A stretch of DNA of 64,000 nt from Gordionus sp. m RMFG-2023 (GCF_954871325.1 NC_088775.1:34015561-34079560), one strand, 5' to 3'; positions 33,803 to 46,589 are shown, counted from the first letter of the stretch. Translations and numbers: made by a program. Notes: a model not told the origin generated them from the sequence alone.

Positions 33803-35340
33803 GTAAGCATCGATCCATAATACATCTAAATCGCGTTTTCCTCCAGGATATATCGGGGAATACTCCAAATTATCGAATTCGGTTACTAAAGAATTTTTTT
33901 AAAGTTGAAAAAATTAATTTTTAATTTGTAGCCCTAAATATTAATATTAGAGATTTTGTCTATTGGTCAAAAATATAATATATATAATGATTAAAAAACT
34001 CAACATTTCTTTAAAAGGGGCGTTTTCCATTATTTATAATACCAAATAAAGTATGAGGATGCTATTGATGAAATCTGAACATTTATAATTTAATAATACG
34101 TATAACCTGGTTATTGTAACCTGAATGAATATAGTAAAAAATCAAGCGAATTCTGGTCACATTCACATATAATGATAAATATTTCACATTGCTTCGTTTT
34201 AGGTATAGTAAATAGTAGTGAATTCTTAAATATTTCAACATTTTAATAAATCATGAATATTATTTTGACTGTATTAGGTAAATAGAATCAAAGGAACGAA
34301 AATATCGTGAATAAATGTTTAAAAAATAAATCATTTGATTTGTCAATTGGCCAATTGATATAATTTTTTTTTATAAATCGGCCTAGCAGGACCCAGGTTT
34401 GTATTTCATTTTAGGCCTGATCAGTGTTTTAAAAATCATACTTTATATCAGGCCGGTGTTATCTGGCTCGGGCGGGGATTTGATACCCCACTGATTTTGA
34501 TGCGAGCCTTTATATCTGGCATATTATATTGAACATTCTCTTTGGTTATACAATTTTTTTTATAGCTATCTAAAGAAAATTTGAACGATGAATATATAAT
34601 CATGAACTAGCTTTAACAAAGCAAATTGATTTCCCACCACTATTCTAGTCATATCTTAATAAGTAATAAATAAATATTTATTTAAAAAAAATAGATTTAT
34701 AAATATGTTATATTGAACAAGGTTTAAACCGGTTCCGAAAAAATTATATACATTAGGTGCACCTTTTAGCGACATAGTACAAAGGTTCCGTTATGGTTTA
34801 TAAAAGTTCAGGGGTTCCTTCTTTTAAATAAGATAATTTTGTAACAGTAAATACAATAAATCTTCGATATTTTTGATAATAGATTTTTAAAGCTCATTTT
34901 TTTATATATCGACATAAAATTATATAGTTATTTTTAAAATTTAACATTCACGCTTTCAAAAAATTTGATATTTTATTAATAAAAGTAAGAAACCAAATCA
35001 TATTTTTTAGTAAATATGTTATTTGTTTTTATTATAAAATAGCGTTCGAAAATTTTTTATGACACAAATATTGAATTGGTCTTAGGCTGAATAAACTGTA
35101 ATTTATTTTCAAATAAAAATTACATTAATTTATTTGTACAGTGATTACCGAATCGGACTATAGTACTGACTACGGAGTCTGAACCTTATTTTGGTATATT
35201 ATAATTTGAGATAGAAGCATAATATATTTTAACAATATCAAATACCAATAAATATCATGATTTATTCAATTAAATATTAATTAATCTAATGAGAATAAAT
35301 TAAATCATCTTAGATCCTTTTTTGACCATTACCTATCTAC
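33803..35340. other. A+T-rich spacer with a GC patch at 34,400-34,520
   Basis: Mostly featureless. The patch with CAGGCCGGTG and GGCTCGGGCGGGG may be part of a GC-rich element. No ends were identified. Confidence 0.35.
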
Positions 35341-35344
35341 TTTA

Positions 35345-35786
35345 GAAAATAGCTGTCCATCAGGGGCATATTTTTCAAAGGGGGATAGGGGATATGCATC
35401 CAAAGAAGTTAGGCTAGTGAGTAATATAAGTAAAAATCACTATTTGTACATTAGAGAAAAAAAACTGGTAAAAGTATTCTAATTTATTAATTATTATTTA
35501 TTTTGATTTTAAGGTTAATAAAATTTCAAATCATGCATTTAGTAGTTTAAAATTCATACACGCTCGTAACTAATTTTTAGAATACGGTTCAACTAGTTTA
35601 TTATTACCAACTAATATTTTTAATTACCAGTTAATGTTTAATAAAGTGGCTCATGATAAGATTTATTTTATTATATAATGGGGGGGGGGGGTTATAGGTG
35701 TAGGGGTTAATATTGGACGGGGGGGGGGGGTTGCTTTCAGCAAATGTTCTGTCAAGCATACGCTGCGCTGATCATATCAATACATA
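35345..35786. mobile_element. Possible element with two G-homopolymers
   Basis: The left word CAGGGGCATATTTTTCAAAGG (35,359) and the right end, read inward, CAGCGCAGCGTATGC (about 35,773) could be hAT-type termini. Two G-runs lie at 35,681 and 35,719. Target duplications do not match, so this is tentative. Confidence 0.3.
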
Positions 35787-35794
35787 TTAAGGAT

Positions 35795-36152
35795 TAGAGA
35801 TCTGCAAAAGTAGACCCGGTACGAACATTTTTTTAAAAAAAATCGGTTTCGGGTTAGGTCGGGCCTAATCTATTTTAAAAAAAATCAAGCCGGGTTGGGT
35901 CTTGGGAATTTTTTTAAATATATCTAAATTCATCACTTTTATGTCGAATTTTTTTATGTAAAATAAAAACATTTTATTTTATTTATAGAAACTAGACATC
36001 ATATGACATATATCTTTTATTTTGAGTAATTATAATATTTCAAAAAATTAATTTCTATATTTAAATAAATTCGGGCCGGGCCTGAACGGTAAAACTTTTT
36101 TAAAAAAAATCTCAGGCCGAGTTTGAAAAATTAGGCCCGATGCAGATCCCTA
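35795..36152. mobile_element. 358-bp MITE, GGCCCGG type, exact TSD
   Basis: The ends TAG(A/G)GATCTGCA are inverted repeats, and the target duplication TTAAGGAT is exact (35,787-35,794 and 36,153-36,160). Inside, GGCCCGG-like words alternate with T/A tracts. The A+T-rich middle contains TATATCTTTTATTTTGAGTA, which is also found (reversed) in the element at 60,778-61,098. Non-coding; 8-bp duplication, so probably moved by a hAT transposase. Confidence 0.93.
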
Positions 36153-36160
36153 TTAAGGAT

Positions 36161-36599
36161 TATCATTTAGATATTACTATTTTGTGGGTTTTTGATTTTT
36201 TCATAAAATATGCGTTTGCATTTTTAAATGGAAATTAAGTTTTGATTATTTTACGTTTTATACATTATTTTTTAACTATATAGAAATATAATTTAATTAG
36301 CTTAAAAATAATAAATGAAAGGTTAACAAAACATATATTTAAGATAATAAAGTTTTTAGGCAAATAAAACTTATCCTATATAAGATCAGACAACAATAAA
36401 ACGCTCAATAAAATGAAAATATGAATTATGGCAATCTCCTTAAGATGATATGAATCATATCAAATTATAATAAAATACTCATAGATCCCTTAGAGAAGTA
36501 GATTTTCATAACGTAGAAAAAGAAAGCTAAAATTTTCCAATAAATAAAATTCCAAGTGAAGAGGTTCTCTAATAACTTTTTTGGCAAAGACCACTGTTA
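36161..36599. other. A+T-rich spacer
   Basis: Nothing recognised. Confidence 0.4.
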
Positions 36600-37503
36600 A
36601 TAAAATTATCAATACTGTTCAAGGTAAAATTAGGAATTTAATAAAAAAAAGAAGTAGCAAAAGATTGGAAAATATTGTACACAAGACATCTGCTGATTGA
36701 TGCATCAATAAAAAATAGATGCTCTATTCTTTTAATTAATTGTGAAGGTTCCAAAATAGGTGAAACAACATGGTGGGCCCCGAAATTTCTTGTTATATCA
36801 CCAAGCCAAAAATTAAAATACTTTATCGGCTTGGAATGATCAAGGATGCCAAGTTTTCTATATCTTTTATAACCTTCACCCATTCAAGATAAAGCTACAA
36901 ACATGGCAACATATTTAGGGAAAATATTTTTGATTAAAAGCTACCATATAGCATTTGGTTATAAAATGAAATACTAAAAAACAGAATAAGTCGAACAAGG
37001 AGGATGGACAGAAATGAAAGCAAAGATGAACCTCCACAGATCTAATTGACCTATATACTGTTTAAATATTTCGTCCTATAATTGATCAAATTATAAATAG
37101 TTTGACGTAACGGTTTCCAGTGAATAACGAGCTTATAACGAATATTCAATATTTGTATCAGAAGCATTTTGATAAAATATATATCAAAGGTATTTATGAG
37201 TCTTTGAAGAAAGTTTCACAATTCGAATATGTATTGAGAGGGAAATACAACATCATTTGCCTCATTTATCAAGATTTAATGGTCGGGTTAAATGAAAATA
37301 CTGATAATAAAATCTGTGATCGGCGTAACCGGAGGGAAGAAGATTCCCCTATAGCAAATTTGTATGCTATCATAAATAAAAATTTACCCCTTACAAACCA
37401 TCTCCAAAAAATATGTATACAATACACCATTACAAGTAAGATTTTGTTAGAAAAATTAGTAAAAAGATCTCTAATAAAATTTATGGAGAACAAATTCATC
37501 TAA
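36600..37503 (+). pseudogene. hAT-like transposase remnant, dispersed repeat copy b
   Basis: Plus strand around 37,050-37,503: LIDLYTV then IFRPIIDQIINSLT, one stop, RFPVNNELITNIQYLYQKHF, and on to a 127-codon open part with LIYQDLMVGLNENTDNK. The pattern 'ID.II.SLTERF..NNEL..N.QYLYP.HF' is that of DUF4371-type hAT transposases just before the dimerisation region, which is not seen here. The first 700 bp match 27,830-28,440. At least two stops break the frame. The minus-strand frame at 36,638-36,883 overlaps this repeat and shows no family motif. Confidence 0.6.
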
Positions 37504-38805
37504 TAGTGCCCCCCCCCACAGCAAAATTCTGGATAGGATTATAAGATAAACAAAAATTAAATAACATATGATAAAATTAACTCCAACTGGTAATAACAAG
37601 TATTTATCTAAAGAAGAAAATTGAAATGGCAACTTGAATTTCACTAAAAGGAAGATATAATTTGGTACAAACATAAAGAAATATATGGTATAAAAGATTA
37701 ATCATTTATTTGGTACACGCGTTATCTTGAAGTCATTTGAGCTACGAAAGACAAAATAGCCTGAGAAAAATGAAAATGTAGAGTTGTGAGCGAAATTTTA
37801 TTTTTAAAAATTCAAGACTAGTAAAAACACTCGGCTTTAATATTGGGAGTCAAATGCTGTGCTTAACAAAAGTCAGATAAAAATTTTATGGGTATAACAA
37901 AATGAAAATGCTCAAATACATGCTGAGAAACCCAAAAAATTGGCATGTAAAGAATGATCCCAATAGAGAGACATTTATGATAGCCCCATTCCCGGATAAG
38001 TTGAAAGAAAGTAGACTATTGTAGGTTATTAAATCAAAATATAAAATCACATGTAAATTCGTTCTTTGACAAGAACATCTAAAAAGATAATAATCAATAT
38101 AAATAATAAATATTAATGCTAAATGTAAGATGCTATCTAGCTGATATAAATTTATTAAATTTTTAATTCATTTTTGAAGACTAAAATTAATTTATTATCG
38201 AAATTTACGAAATCGAGTTTGAAAGCATACTGCAAGAATCATTTTTTTAAAAATTTTTTTTAACTTTGAACACACCTTTATTTCTCTTATTTATAGGTAG
38301 AATAAATGGAGACAAATTATTCCTACCTCCCCCATCCCCAACACATGTAGTACTACTTAATATATAAAATATATAAATATGATAGGAGAAAAGTCACTAC
38401 TTATATTATTTTTCTAAAAAAATATAAATATCTCATATTTTATTTCTGATCGGACTCTTTTTTTAAGATTGACCTCAAAATTCGATATATTTTGGTGGTT
38501 TCATTTTCATGGGCAAAATACATTTAATGGCCAATCGGCCCTTGATAGTTTTATGTGTGCAATTAATATTTGAATATATATTATATCATATGTACAATTG
38601 TGATAAGTATATTTTTGTATGTACATAAGTATGATCTTATAAATGTGCAATTCTTAAAATAAAATGTGTGATTCGATTATCCTGTCATAATTGTCTTCTT
38701 CTTATGAAAAAAATGTAATAGTTGCAATATAATGTTCAACCCATTGTTTTAGACATGTTTGTATCCAAAAATATAAGAAAGAAATAATAAAAACCATATA
38801 ATAGG
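37504..38805. other. A+T-rich spacer
   Basis: No gene or element end recognised. Confidence 0.4.
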
Positions 38806-38809
38806 AGTA

Positions 38810-39560
38810 AACCATTAAAGGGAACCGCAAAATGAAGGTTTAGGGGCAGAAATTCCCCATAAAAATGAGGCTACTAGAAAAAATTGCCCCGAAAACGGCA
38901 CAGACCTAACATACCCCAGTCCTATAAACGTTTTAAAATCGAAAATGATGGGGGCTAACTTCGGGGCTTTTTTTAACTAGTCTTGGCTAATTTTCTAACA
39001 AACTAATCAAGATAAAAAATTATTTAAAAAGTATCATTAGAATGAACAAATAAGTATCGTTTTTTCCAGCTTTAAAAATAAAATTTTAATTTTTTCCCTC
39101 CAAATTTTTAAATAAGGAATAGCTCGAAAACGGTAACTGCATAAATGAAACTTAAAACGGCATGAACTAATACAAATCAAGCAAAAACCAATCCCGTCGA
39201 TAAAAAATTTAAAATTTTAAAACGATTGGGCCAACTTTCAAGGCATTTTTATAATACTAGTAGTCTACGCTAAATTTTCTGACAAACGAATAAAGATAAA
39301 ATTAATTTTCAAGACAATCATTTACAGTTTAAAATTTTTTAAAATAATAATTAAAGATTAACATTTTCCCTCCAAATTTGGAGTAATTCGGAACAAATGA
39401 ATAAAAGCCGCACAAATTATTCTCTACCATATTGTATGTTTTTTTTATAATTCTGGAATAATTAAAAAATAATAGGAGGCACAAATACAACTGAAAATGG
39501 CATAAATCAATCCAGCCTATAAAAATTTTAAATTGTAGCCATGGACCTCAAAAATATCGA
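38810..39560. repeat. Degenerate tandem units of roughly 250-300 bp
   Basis: Three diverged units share, in order, GAAAACGG..AT..A, CC..CCTATAAA, GGGGCTAACTT/GGGCCAACTTTC, CTAATTTTCTAACAAAC and TTTTCCCTCCAAATTT. The style (GGGCTAACTT words, AAAACGG words) recalls the arms of the foldback element at 40,385, so this may be an older relative. The opening block CCCCATAAAAATGAGGC also occurs at about 28,455. Confidence 0.55.
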
Positions 39561-40384
39561 TAAATTTTTTTAAAATAAAATTAATGACCAAAAAATATCC
39601 AGACAATTTAAACTTGATTTTGAATATTTGCACAAGATTGTTAGTTAAATATATATATAATGGTTAACATTTTCATGTCTTTTTTTATGGGATTAAGTTA
39701 AATGAAAATATAGGCTTTTAGCTAGGATGGTAAATAGGGGTTGAATTAAATGTTAAAATCAATAAAAACATGAAGAAGAATAAAAGATATTATAAGATAG
39801 AAAATAGGCCTTGACATTTAAAATGATCGGTGAAGAAAATTAAATGTTTATTTCATGTAAATGTGGGGTTGATTCGCAAATGTAAAGTTTAAATTATCTT
39901 CCTCGTCATTTCAATTTTAAAAAATCTTCTTATTTTTATTTATTTAACTTTTTAAGAAAAAGGGTTATTTTTTAATCAGCTGTTTACTTTATCACATTTT
40001 AATTTTTTAACCAGCCAATATTTTTTGTCCTTTATTATAATGTATTTTTTTTAATATTATTTATAGATTAGCGTAAGCATGGATGTTGTTATTACATTAT
40101 CATCCTCTGATTCTGAATTCAGATAGATGAATTAATATTACCATGGCCAAAATAGAATAAATACTTTAGAGTAACATCATATCTTCAATAAACTTATTCT
40201 ACCCTTTACTAACTGTAAAATATGTCCTAAAAGTATATCATCAGTTTCAAAACTTTAAGTTCTCAAGAGATACTTGATTGTGATATTTATTATTTTATGT
40301 AATATACTATAAGTATTGTTGTATCTGTCGATTGTAATTGACAAATATGGACGTTTTTCAATATATTTTTTCGAGAAGATTATT
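39561..40384. other. A+T-rich spacer
   Basis: No gene or element end recognised. The last bases are the left target duplication of the foldback element. Confidence 0.4.
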
Positions 40385-40639
40385 GAGGTACGTGAAGTTG
40401 GCCCTACACTTTTGGATTTTCAATGGTTTATCAGTTGGACTGATTTGTACTCGATTTGTACCGTTTTCAGTTCGATTTGTACCATAACCGTTTTTGAGAT
40501 ATTCAAAGAACAAAATGGGGGCCCAACTTCACGACAGCCCCCCAACTTTTGAATTTAAAAATAAAAAGTGTATAGGTCGATAGAGGATGATTTACCGTTT
40601 TCAGTTCGATTTGTGCCATCACTGTTTACCAGCTATTGA

Positions 40640-42745
40640 CCGTTAAAAATATGGCGCCAAAAATATAATTTTAAAAATATTTCTTAACGTACAACGATAG
40701 AAAAATTTTTTATCTTCCTAATGCCTTAAATTAAGCTTTATCTTCATTATTTATTTCGGAAATCAAATTTCTATATTATAGCGTGAAATTAGCCCCCCCC
40801 CCCCAGATATTCAAAATTTGACATTTTTCAAATTTTTAAAACGGCATTGATTTGTACTATTTGTACCGTTTCAAACTCGATTTGTACTATTACCGTTTTC
40901 CAGCTATTGACCGTTAGAAAAATGGTGCCAAAAATAAAAAACACTCAAAATTTTTTTTTTTTAAATTTCTTAGCGTACAACGATAGAGAATTTTTTTTCT
41001 CTTCCTAATGATGCCTCAAATTAAGCTTTATTATCATTATTTATTTCGGAAATCAAATTTTAAACCTTATATTATAGCGTTAAGTTAGCTTCCACGATAT
41101 TGAAATTTTGACATCAAATTTTTAAAACGGGATTGATTTTACCGTTATAAACTAGATTTGTACTATTAACGTTTACCATTCGCACTTTTTATTTAAAATA
41201 ACATATTTATATATTTTATTTTCCAAATTTTATAAATAATAAATCATTTATTGTTATCATAATTATATAGCAGATAGATACATCAAATTCAAATAATTGC
41301 TAATTTGATTTCCGAAATAAATAATGAAGATAAAGCTTAATTTGAGGCATCATTAGGAAGAGAAAAAAATTCTCTATCGTTGTAAGATAAGAAATTTTTT
41401 ATAAAAATTAAATTTTGAGTGTTTTTTATTTGTGGCGCCATATTTTTAACGGTCAATAGCTGGAAAATGGTAAATTTACAAATCGAGTTTGAAACGGTAC
41501 AAATAAATCCCGTTTTAAAAATTTGAAAAATGTGAAATTTTGAATATCAGGGGGCTAACTTCACGCTATAATATAAGGTTTTAAATTTGATTTCCGAAAT
41601 AAATAATGAAGATAAAGCTTAATTTGAATTATTAGGAGAAAAAAATTCTATATCGTTGTACGCTAAGAAATTTAAAATAAAAAATTTTTTTAAGTGTTTT
41701 TTATTTTTGGCGCCATATTTTTAACGGTAAATAGCTGGAAAAAGGTAATGGTACAAACTATCCTGTTTTAAAAATTTGAAAAATGTCAAATTTTGAATAT
41801 CGGAGGGGGGGGCTAACTTCACGCTAATATAAGGTTTAAAATTTGATTTCCGAAATAAATAATGACAAAGCTTAATTTGAGACATCATTAGGAAGAAAAA
41901 AAAATTCTCTATCGTTTTGTACGTTAAAAAAATTTCCAAAAAATTAATTTTGAGTGTTTTTTATTATTGGCGCCATATTTTTAACGGTCAATAGCTGGAA
42001 AAAAATCGAGTTTGAAACGGTACAAATCAATCCCGTTTTAAAAATTTGGAAAATGTCAAATTTTGAATATCGGGGTGGGGGAGGGGCTAACTTCACGCTA
42101 TAATATAAGGTTTAAAATTTGATTTCTGAAATAAATATAAAGCTTAATTTGAGGCATCATTCAAATTGAGGTATCATTCAGAATAGAAAAAAATTCTCTA
42201 TCGTTGTAGATTAAGAAATTTAAAAAAAAAAATTTTGAGTGTTTTTTATTTTTGGCGCCATATTTTTAACAATCAATAGCTGGAAAACGGTAATAGTACA
42301 AATCGAGTTTGAAAAGGTACAAATCAATCCCGTTTTAAAAATTTGAAAAATGTCAAATTTTGAATATCGGGGTGGGGGGAGGGGCTAACTTCACGCTATA
42401 ACATAAGGTTTAAAATTTGATTTCCGAGATAAATAATAAAGATAAAGCTTAATTTGAGGCATCATTCGGAATAGAAAAAAATTCTCTATCGTTGTAGGTT
42501 AAGAAATTTTCTAAAAAAAATAAATTTTGAGTGTTTTTTATTTTTGGCGCCATATTTTTAATGGTCAATAGTTGAAAAACGGTATTGGTACATTTGAAAC
42601 GGTACAAATCAATACAAATCGATGCCGTTTTAAAAATTGGAAAAATGTTAAATTTTGAATATCGGGGGGCTAACTTCATGCTATAATATAAGGTTTAAAA
42701 TTTCATTTCCGAAATAAATAATGATAAAGCTTAATTTGAGGCATC
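40640..42745. repeat. Tandem units of the foldback arms, left arm and first part of right arm
   Basis: Units are marked by GGCGCCATATTTTTAACGG (41,434; 41,709; 41,969; 42,254; 42,546; reversed at about 40,653 and, altered, at about 40,920), spaced 260-292 bp. Each unit also carries AACGGTACAAATC, a G-run before GGCTAACTTCACGCTA and AGCTTAATTTGAGGCATCAT. Orientation flips at the core (about 41,186-41,300). The small open frames here are chance frames within the repeats. Confidence 0.93.
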
Positions 42746-42750
42746 ATCAG

Positions 42751-43141
42751 TGTTATAAATAGTTTTATTTTTTTTTTGTATGAGTCATGAAATATTTTTT
42801 TTTTGTTGGAATTTTATTTTTAATATTTTTTTTAGTTTCGCGCAGTCATCATGAACATTATTATATAAATATTTTTAATATTTATTATGTAAAAAATAAT
42901 TTAATATTTATAAAAAAAATAATCATATATAAACTAAAAAAAAAGTGGAAATTTATTTTTATTATTAATTATATTTTTTTTTATATATTGTTTTAAAGAA
43001 AAAAAAGACGAGATATTATTCCTTGTTGTGAAATTAAAAAAAAAGAAGATATTATTACTTGTTGTGAAATTAATAAAAAAAAAGGTAAAAAAAAAAAATA
43101 AACTGTTAAGTTAAACGTTTCTGCGCAGAGAAACTTTGAAA
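42751..43141 (+). repeat. 5' LTR of the Gypsy-type element
   Basis: 391 bp, starting TGTTATAAATAG and ending CTTTGAAA, without the canonical CA end. It differs from the 3' LTR at about five substitutions plus homopolymer lengths, so insertion was recent on an evolutionary scale. Confidence 0.95.
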
Positions 43142-43179
43142 TTGGTGCCGTGTTTATACAAAACCACCTGGTTAGTGCG

Positions 43180-43520
43180 GTTGTTGTAATATCATATAGT
43201 GGTATTTGAGTCTACATCTACGGAAAATATCATATAGTGGTATTTGAGTCTTCGAGTGAAAAATATCATATAGCGGTATTTGAGTCTTGAAGTGAATTGA
43301 ACATCGTCTTCATCATCTACATCTACGGTAAAATTTCATATAGTGGTATTTGAGTCTTCGAGTGAAAAATATCATATAGTGGTATTTGAGTCTTGAAGTG
43401 AATTGAACATCGTCTTCATCATCTACATCTACGGTAAAATATCATATAGTGGTATTTGAGTCTTCGAGTGAAAAATATCATATAGTGGTATTTGAGTCTT
43501 GAAGTGAATTGTACATCGTC
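43180..43520 (+). repeat. Tandem repeats in the 5' leader of the Gypsy-type element
   Basis: The word ATATCATATAGTGGTATTTG followed by AGTCTTCGAGTG or AGTCTTGAAGTG recurs seven times. In places it is combined with CATCGTCTTCATCATCTACA into a unit of about 120 bp. It lies between the primer site and the first coding region; a role in packaging or translation is possible but unproven. Confidence 0.9.
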
Positions 43521-43810
43521 TTCATCATCGACATCAGCTGTCCATTTATTTTATTTATTTATTTTTTCTTCTCTCTCAAAATTAAAAAAAAAAAATCTTA
43601 TCGTACGGAAGTGCTGTCCGAATTTTACGAGTTGTAAATCTGTTACACAAAATTTGCCCAAATTTTTGTCGTATCTTTAGACTTATTAACTGTAGATGTA
43701 CATGTGTATTATTGGGTTGTTTACACTATTAATAATATCATATCTATTAACATTACAAATAACCAAAATTTTTATTTTGAAATTAATTATAAATTTTTTA
43801 TAAGGTCAAA

Positions 43811-44550
43811 ATGAAAAGTTTAAAATTTGTAAAATACTGGGAAATACAGTATAATATTTTTGGGGCATTGGTTATATTAGTAATATGGATGTGTAGCTTA
43901 ATATGGGGAAGAAAGTTGAGAAGAAGTCGAAGTGTGAAAATAAAGGGGCAGACATTGACGATAGAAGGACATAATGGGGAAGAGGATGTTATAGGAAAGA
44001 TAACATGGTTCCCAGTGCAGGAGTTGATTAATGGGTGGACGGATAGCGAATTAGATAAATTAACCTATAGGCCTGAAAGGAGAGATTCATATACTAATCA
44101 GAGATTGGGGACATATAGGGGACCTAGAGAAAGTTTTCAGGGAAGGAGAGGAGAAATGAGACCCAACTTTGATTCTAGAGTAAGGGGGAGAATGAATTGT
44201 TATAATTGCGGAAGACAGGGACATATGGTCAGAGATTGCCAAGAAGCGAAATGTTTTGAATGTGGAAAATATGGACATATAGCCACGTTTTGTCCAGGAA
44301 GACGTGATAAGCTACGATGTGCAGGTTGTGGTCGATTTGGTCACAATAGGGAGGAATGCAATGTGGGTAATTTCAAAACTAGAGGCGGTTTTCCACAGAG
44401 GGACATGGGGCAAAGTGCTCCAAATGTTAGAATTATAGAAAGTGAAAAAAATAAAGAGGTAGGAATACCATTTTTGGCTGTGAATAAAGAGCAGAATAGA
44501 ATCTGTTTCCGTTGCCGGAAGGAAGGACATGGGGCGAGAGATTGCTAGTA
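43811..44550 (+). CDS. Gag-like region with zinc knuckles (Gypsy-type element)
   Basis: It starts MKSLKFVKYWEIQYNIFG with a hydrophobic stretch (about residues 15-33), then a basic region, then CCHC zinc knuckles: CYNCGRQGHMVRDC, CFECGKYGHIATFC, CAGCGRFGHNREEC and a fourth, CFRCRKEGHGARDC. Zinc knuckles bind the element's RNA in the particle. A normal matrix/capsid part upstream is not evident, which is unusual. The hydrophobic start may instead be a trace of another role. Part of a young fossil element. Confidence 0.75.
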
Positions 44551-44689
44551 TTTGTGACTATATGATGGCAAAGAGCATGCCGCAAAGGTCGGGGGGGGGC
44601 TTTGGGCGAAAGAGATGGAAAGATTAGATTATAGTGAGAAAGATTGGGTATCAAAGGGCATAAATATGATACAAGAGGAAAAGATACAT

Positions 44690-45063
44690 GATCCTTGCCC
44701 TAGAGTTTGGATAAATTTGAATGGAAATATGGTATCCATGTTATTTGATACTGGGGCAGCCATATCCGTGATGGGATATGAGAAATATCAGAGTATTTGG
44801 TCGGAAGGGATAATTAAACGGGAGGACATCAAGATCCGTCAGTTGGATGGATCAGAAGTCGCAGTGATGGGAAGGGTGGAGTTAAAGGTGGTATTAGAGA
44901 ATAGAGTGGAGATTTTGGACTTATGGATAGTAGATCGAAAAGTAGAGTCAGTAGTGGGATGGGATTGGATCACCCGAATTGGTCCAGATTGTGGTTTTTG
45001 GGGGGTATTCGCATGGTGTGGTGTATTTTACCTGTTGCAAGATGTGAAGAAAATAGAGATATG
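44690..45063 (+). CDS. Aspartic protease region (Gypsy-type element)
   Basis: The active-site motif LFDTGAAISVMG is followed by beta-rich sequence with VVGWDWITRIG near the end, as in retropepsins of Ty3/Gypsy elements. Role: cuts the element's polyproteins in the particle. It lies between the zinc knuckles and the glycine-rich tract. Confidence 0.85.
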
Positions 45064-45139
45064 AATTTGTGGTATGGAGAAAGTTTGCCAGGAATTGAAA
45101 CCTTTTTGGAAGGGGAAAGGAGAGGAGAGGATAATAGGG

Positions 45140-45400
45140 TTGTTAGAGACTGTAGGGGAGGTTTTGGGGGGAACTATAGGGGAGGTTTTGGGGAGAATTA
45201 TAGGGGAGATATCGGGGGGAATTATAGGGGAGGTATAGGGGGGAACTATAGGGGAGATATCGGAGGGAATTTTAGGGGAGGTATTGGGGAGAATTATAGG
45301 GGAGGTATCGGGGGGAATTATAGGGGAGGTATCGGGGGGAATTATAGGGGAGGTATCGGGGGGAATTTTAGGGGTTGTCGCGACTTTGGGAGAAAGGAAG
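45140..45400 (+). CDS. Glycine-rich GGNYRG repeat tract between protease and RT
   Basis: About ten tandem units of GG(N)YRG(G/D)(I/F)G are encoded (for example GGIGGNYRGDIGGN). They are RGG-like and could bind RNA or RNA-protein condensates. Such a tract between protease and RT is not part of the standard Ty3/Gypsy layout that I know. Downstream, the sequence becomes acidic and charged up to the RT. The minus-strand long frame over it is a by-product of the repeats. Confidence 0.75.
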
Positions 45401-45749
45401 AAAGAAATGATACCGAAGAACAGAAAGAAATTCATGATCAAGGAAAGTTTGAAGCGGAGCTGGAGGAATTGGCAGATGGGAAAATAATGTTGCCAGAAGA
45501 AGAAACTAGAGAAGATGATGATTTGGAACAAGGAAATACTAAGGGAACACATAGCCAACAAATGGAAATGGATGGAAAGGAAACGAGACGACGGGAAGAG
45601 AGGGAATTGCGGGATAGAGAGATAGAATTTGGTATGATCAAAGTACAAGAGGGAGTGAGAAACTTGATGAAAAATTACAAGGAGATTTTTGATGAGAAGT
45701 TGGGTTGTCTCCGAGATTATGAAGTGGATATCAAATAAAGGAGGGATAT

Positions 45750-46570
45750 GTGCCCAAGTTTTGTGCATTACGTCGGATACCGTTCGAATGGCGAAATGAA
45801 GTAGACAAGGAATTGGAGCAGTGGGTGCAGAGGGGCATTGTTTGTCCAGTGGAATATAGCGAATGGGCAACACCGTTAGTACCCGTGAAGAAGGCCAATG
45901 GAAAGCTTCGTTTATGCGCTGATTTTCGGGTCACGCTAAACCCGTGGGTTGTGGAGATAAAATATCCGTTACCTCGGATTGAAGAAATATTAGCTAATTT
46001 GAAGGGTAGCATATATTTTTCAAAGGTGGACTTTTCGAACGCTTACTTACAATTGAAGGTGAAACCCGAGGTACAAAAGCTATTAACGATCACGACTCCG
46101 AAGGGATTGTATGCCTTCTGTAGATTGCCGTTTGGACTTAGCTTGTCGGCTCCAATTTTTCAACGAACGATGGCGGCAGTTTTTCAAGGACTAGAGGGAG
46201 TATTTTACTACATGGATGACGTATTGGTGATGGGAGAGACTCCCGAGCAACACGAACGAAGATTGGAGGAGGTGTTCAAAAGGATCAAGGATAAAGGATT
46301 GCGGGCAAGCGTTGAAAAAAGTGTGTTGGGAGTATCAGAAATCGTATATTTGGGCATAAAATCAATGGGAAAGAGGTCAGACCTTTAGACAAAAATATGG
46401 CAAATATAACAAGCATGTTGAAGCCTAATAATAAAGTGGAAGTACAAGCTTTCTTGGGAATGGTGAATTATTATCACCGTTTTGTGGAAGGCTTCGCGCA
46501 GATAGCGGCGCCGTTGTATAAATTGTTAAAGAAAGGAGAAAGATTTGAATGGAAGATTGAACAGGAGGAG
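45750..46570 (+). CDS. Reverse transcriptase region (Gypsy-type element)
   Basis: Motifs are in order: GIVCPVEYSEWATPLVPVKK, LRLCADFRVTLNPWV, YFSKVDFSNAYLQLKV, FCRLPFGLSLSAPIFQRTM, the catalytic YYMDDVLVMG, and then the FLGMVNYYHRFVEGFA and APLYKLLKKGERFEW thumb/connection. This is Ty3/Gypsy RT by the DFxxAYxQL, LPFGLxxAP and YMDD sequence. Role: copies the element RNA into cDNA. Confidence 0.95.
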
Positions 46571-46589
46571 GCTTTTGAGTAGTTGAAAT

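Noticed and set aside
36638-36883. 81-codon minus-strand frame
   Set aside because: No motif; it overlaps the plus-strand dispersed repeat and is not kept open in the copy at 27.8 kb.
42787-42996. Hydrophobic 69-codon frame
   Set aside because: It lies wholly in the A+T-rich 5' LTR; hydrophobicity comes from base composition.
45028-45873. 281-codon minus-strand frame rich in PPDTSPI repeats
   Set aside because: It is antisense to the glycine-rich tract and the start of RT; the repeat on the other strand explains it.
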